A DNA stretch of 64,000 nucleotides from assembly GCA_963803735.1 (NCBI GenBank), contig CAWDNV010000001.1, positions 1 to 64,000 of the forward strand, given 5' to 3'. The DNA comes from Palsa-189 sp963803735. GTDB taxonomy: Bacteria > Acidobacteriota > Terriglobia > Acidiferrales > UBA7541. The notes below the pieces were generated by a model, which was given only the letters and a program-made list of their open reading frames with translations, did not search any database and was not told where the DNA came from. A program made the translations under genes and the position numbers. The stretch's first letter is position 1; each line of letters opens with the position of its first letter. Positions 61,871 to 64,000 of the stretch are shown one piece after another.

Positions 61871-63328
61871 CTACTTTTCCTTCCAGTATTGGCGGAAACC
61901 GCGTTCCGCGGAACCTGTTGCCCGCGCGAGTTCTACTCGCGCGAGATTGTATGCATAAAGGCTCGAAATATAGGATTCACTAGCGCTCGCCACTGTTTCT
62001 TGCGCCTGCACCACTTCAATGTTGTCCGTCGCACCACTGGCAAAGCGATCACGCGCTTGGGTCAAGGTTTGCTCGGCCAGATTCACATTGCTCATCGCCA
62101 CAGAAACTTGGTCGGCGGCCGCTTGCAGGTCGAGCAGGCCGTCGCGGACGTCCTGTTCGATCTGCGCTTTTATATTTTCTGCCTCCTGCCGGTCGCGATT
62201 CAGTTCAGCCTGGGCGACCAGAGCGTCGCCGTGCGCTCGCCCGCCAGTGAAAATAGGTATGCGGAGCGAAGCATACGTGGTGAAAGTGCCGAGCAGGGTG
62301 GACGGCGTTGGGCCGATGCCACCGTAATCCGCATAGATCGAGAGCGAAGGAATGTGCTCTGCGGTGGCTGCCCGCACAGTCTGTTCCGCTGCGCGAACCT
62401 GCGAGAGAGCCGCTTGATAGTCCGCGCGGCTCTTCAAAGCTTGATCCAGGGTCTCTTCCACCGTAATCGGTTCAGGAGCCTCGTAGGGAATTTTCTCCGT
62501 CAGAGTGAAGTCCTGTGCAAGTGGTAGGCCAACGGTGCGCGCGAGCGCCAGTTTTTGCTTGGCAAAATCATTCCGCGCGGCGATGAGTTGCTGCCGCCGG
62601 CTCTGGAGTTCCACTTGGGCCCGCAGGACATCGATTCCCGCGGAGATGCCCACATTTCTCATGTCCAACGCCTGATTGTAGAGCGCTTGTGCGCTTTGGA
62701 CTTGAGCGTCGGCGGTATCCACTCGTGCCGCAGCTGCAATGGTCTGAAGGTACGTGGCGCCGACTACCAGCACGACTGCTTCGCGCATGTCCTGATAGCT
62801 GAGCTTGACGGCGGCCGCATTCTGCCGCGCGGACCGTTCGCTGGCAAGCAGGTTCAAATCCAGCAGCGTCTGCGAGAACGAAACCCGCGCGTCAAAATAT
62901 CCGAAAGGCCCCACAAGCAGCGGAAAACCGGGGAATCGTCCCGCGATTTTCGAGAAGCCCTCCGCGGCCAGGTTAACTTTCTGGGCGCTCTCTGAGATTC
63001 TCGCGGAGAAGTCCGGCAAAAGCGGGCTGCGCGCCTGCCACAGTTGCCCGTGCGCGGAGAGTTGCGCATCGTCTGAGACCAATATCCCCAGATTCTGGCG
63101 CAGGCCGCGCTCGATCGCGTCAGCAAGCGAAAGCGAAATCGGCTGGGGACTCACAGTTCCCGTCGGCACGCTGCCGAGGATCTGGTTCTGCGTCGAGTTT
63201 TGCTTCAGCGCGCTAGAGCTCACGCCGCCGCCAACGTAATTCTGCTCGGGCGCGATAGTCTGGGCGGACGCGCCCATTGCAGCCAGCACCACATAGAAAA
63301 CTGTCGCGATCACTTTGCGTCGATCCAT
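61871..63328 (-). CDS. TolC-family outer-membrane efflux channel
   Basis: A 485-residue outer-membrane factor. A signal peptide (MDRRKVIATVFYVVLAAMGA, cleaved near ASAQT) leads to two TolC repeats with long helices (LSLADAIERGLRQNLGILVS, QALYNQALDMRNVGISAGID, AELNRDRQEAENIKAQIEQD, DRFASGATDNIEVVQAQETV). It forms the exit duct for the EmrAB pump encoded directly downstream. No lipobox is present. The 5' region (63329-63668) presumably carries the operon promoter, pointing away from the DUF5818-type gene. Confidence 0.92.
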   Translation of the reverse strand: MDRRKVIATVFYVVLAAMGASAQTIAPEQNYVGGGVSSSALKQNSTQNQILGSVPTGTVSPQPISLSLADAIERGLRQNLGILVSDDAQLSAHGQLWQARSPLLPDFSARISESAQKVNLAAEGFSKIAGRFPGFPLLVGPFGYFDARVSFSQTLLDLNLLASERSARQNAAAVKLSYQDMREAVVLVVGATYLQTIAAAARVDTADAQVQSAQALYNQALDMRNVGISAGIDVLRAQVELQSRRQQLIAARNDFAKQKLALARTVGLPLAQDFTLTEKIPYEAPEPITVEETLDQALKSRADYQAALSQVRAAEQTVRAATAEHIPSLSIYADYGGIGPTPSTLLGTFTTYASLRIPIFTGGRAHGDALVAQAELNRDRQEAENIKAQIEQDVRDGLLDLQAAADQVSVAMSNVNLAEQTLTQARDRFASGATDNIEVVQAQETVASASESYISSLYAYNLARVELARATGSAERGFRQYWKEK

Positions 63329-63576
63329 AAGCCTCTCAAATCTGTCATACGGTTCGGTTTACGGCAGCTGCCAAAGTATTGACACCTTAGATTACAAAAG
63401 CCTCTGAGAAGGTACAAACTCTATGGTAGGACGGCAGATATCTCCCTGTTTTTGATGAACTTACTATGCGTCCCCATCGCACATTCTTTGAGCTTCGCTA
63501 GGGTTTCGACGGTATACCCCGCCGAGATGCAAGCGCTTATACCTTTTAAGAGCTAATTTCTCCGCCCACTAAATCT

Positions 63577-63604
63577 ATGTGTGAACGACATCCATGTGTG
63601 AACG
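63577..63604. repeat. 11-base direct repeat in the divergent tolC/DUF5818 spacer
   Basis: ATGTGTGAACG occurs at 63577-63587 and 63594-63604, 17 bases apart, without mismatch. It lies 65-92 bases upstream of ATG 63669 and in the shared spacer with the efflux operon (63329-63668). It may be a regulator-binding site. Nothing else was recognised in that spacer. Confidence 0.5.
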
Positions 63605-63668
63605 CAGCTCTGCGGACGGTCAACATCAGCGGTCTTCGGCGGAAACGCAAGCAAACAGGAGGATCTCA

Positions 63669-64000
63669 ATGAAAAAAATTCTAATCATGGTGTTTAGCGT
63701 TATGGTTCTTGCCTCTCTCGGTGGCTGGGCCCAGACCAGCTCACAAAAGAGCGACAAGAATTCGGCCAAGACGATGACAATCACCGGCACGGTGAGCAGC
63801 GACGGCAAAATGTTTGTCTCTGACAAAGACAACAAGAGTTGGAAGGTCGATAACCCAGACGTTCTGACGGCGCACGAGGGGCATCACGTTAGCGTGACTG
63901 CGAACGAGGATCCCGCTACCGATACCCTTCACGTGAACTCCGTGAAGATGTTGGGCAAGGGCAAGTCGGGCACGCCATCCAATAGCGGCGGCGACAATTC
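63669..64000 (+). CDS. Exported DUF5818-like protein, 3' end cut by window
   Basis: ATG 63669 with ribosome site AGGAGG about 6 bases upstream opens a frame that runs off the window without a stop. The first 22 residues are a signal peptide (MKKILIMVFSVMVLASLGGW, likely cleaved after AQ). The mature part, TITGTVSSDGKMFVSDKDNK, then WKVDNPDVLTAHEGHHVSVT and DTLHVNSVKML, resembles the small OB-like DUF5818 domain common in Acidobacteriota. A Gly/Ser-rich tail begins near residue 98. Function unknown. Confidence 0.8.
   Translation, partial: MKKILIMVFSVMVLASLGGWAQTSSQKSDKNSAKTMTITGTVSSDGKMFVSDKDNKSWKVDNPDVLTAHEGHHVSVTANEDPATDTLHVNSVKMLGKGKSGTPSNSGGDN

Overview
This 64 kb window looks like a chromosomal segment of an Acidobacteriota bacterium. 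That is an inference from gene content: a UpxY/NusG-like antiterminator heading an exopolysaccharide operon, a trace of an Oar-like TonB receptor C-terminus, DUF5818-type and lmo0937-type small proteins, GH144 and GH39 hydrolases, FabV, and moderately high GC. No rRNA, tRNA, CRISPR array, insertion sequence or phage gene was seen.

Layout. 1-8.2 kb is housekeeping: a deoxynucleoside kinase (cut by the window edge), an L-2-hydroxyglutarate oxidase-like enzyme, an S41 protease homologue lacking both catalytic residues, an unknown membrane protein, an RDD protein, a GatA-like amidase and gltX. 8.4-13.2 kb carries a 1157-residue GAF/GGDEF/HD-GYP c-di-GMP enzyme and fabH. 13.2-36.6 kb is a large, mostly minus-strand exopolysaccharide region. 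Read in transcription order it has a PilZ protein, NusG-like antiterminator, Wza-like exporter, Wzc-like BY-kinase, GT4 transferase, galE, two deacetylase-type proteins, two more GT4 transferases, a monotopic phosphoglycosyl transferase and a membrane-anchored epimerase. A plus-strand pair (GH123/DUF4091-like protein, GNAT) follows. Then come a luciferase-like monooxygenase overlapping a stand-alone NRPS-type adenylation protein, a WecA-like transferase and a GT39-like membrane protein. No Wzx flippase or Wzy polymerase is visible.

37-45.7 kb holds a LuxR-type regulator with an odd repeated N-terminus, a carrier protein overlapping a methyltransferase, an SDR, an MFS transporter, two secreted glycoside hydrolases (GH39, GH144) and a secreted protein of unknown function. 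45.7-49.6 kb is small-gene territory: a Crp C-terminal remnant, a frameshifted PilZ gene, several tiny proteins, an intact Crp/Fnr regulator, a tandem ACT protein and a structured non-coding segment. 49.6-64 kb returns to core functions: RNase R, a zinc-ribbon membrane protein, a beta-hydroxyacid dehydrogenase, a diaminopentanoate-dehydrogenase-like enzyme, pterin carbinolamine dehydratase, 2-oxoglutarate dehydrogenase E1, FabV, an EmrB/EmrA/TolC efflux operon and a truncated DUF5818-type gene.

How the parts fit. The c-di-GMP enzyme and PilZ proteins suggest second-messenger control of the exopolysaccharide operon. The adenylation/monooxygenase pair and the carrier/methyltransferase pair could be halves of one small-molecule pathway (inference). 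At least seven apparent single-base frameshifts fall in otherwise well-conserved genes (polysaccharide deacetylase, Wza, NusG-like twice, PilZ twice, RNase R). Because RNase R and the export genes are normally maintained, base-call errors are at least as likely as true decay, and the raw reads should decide.
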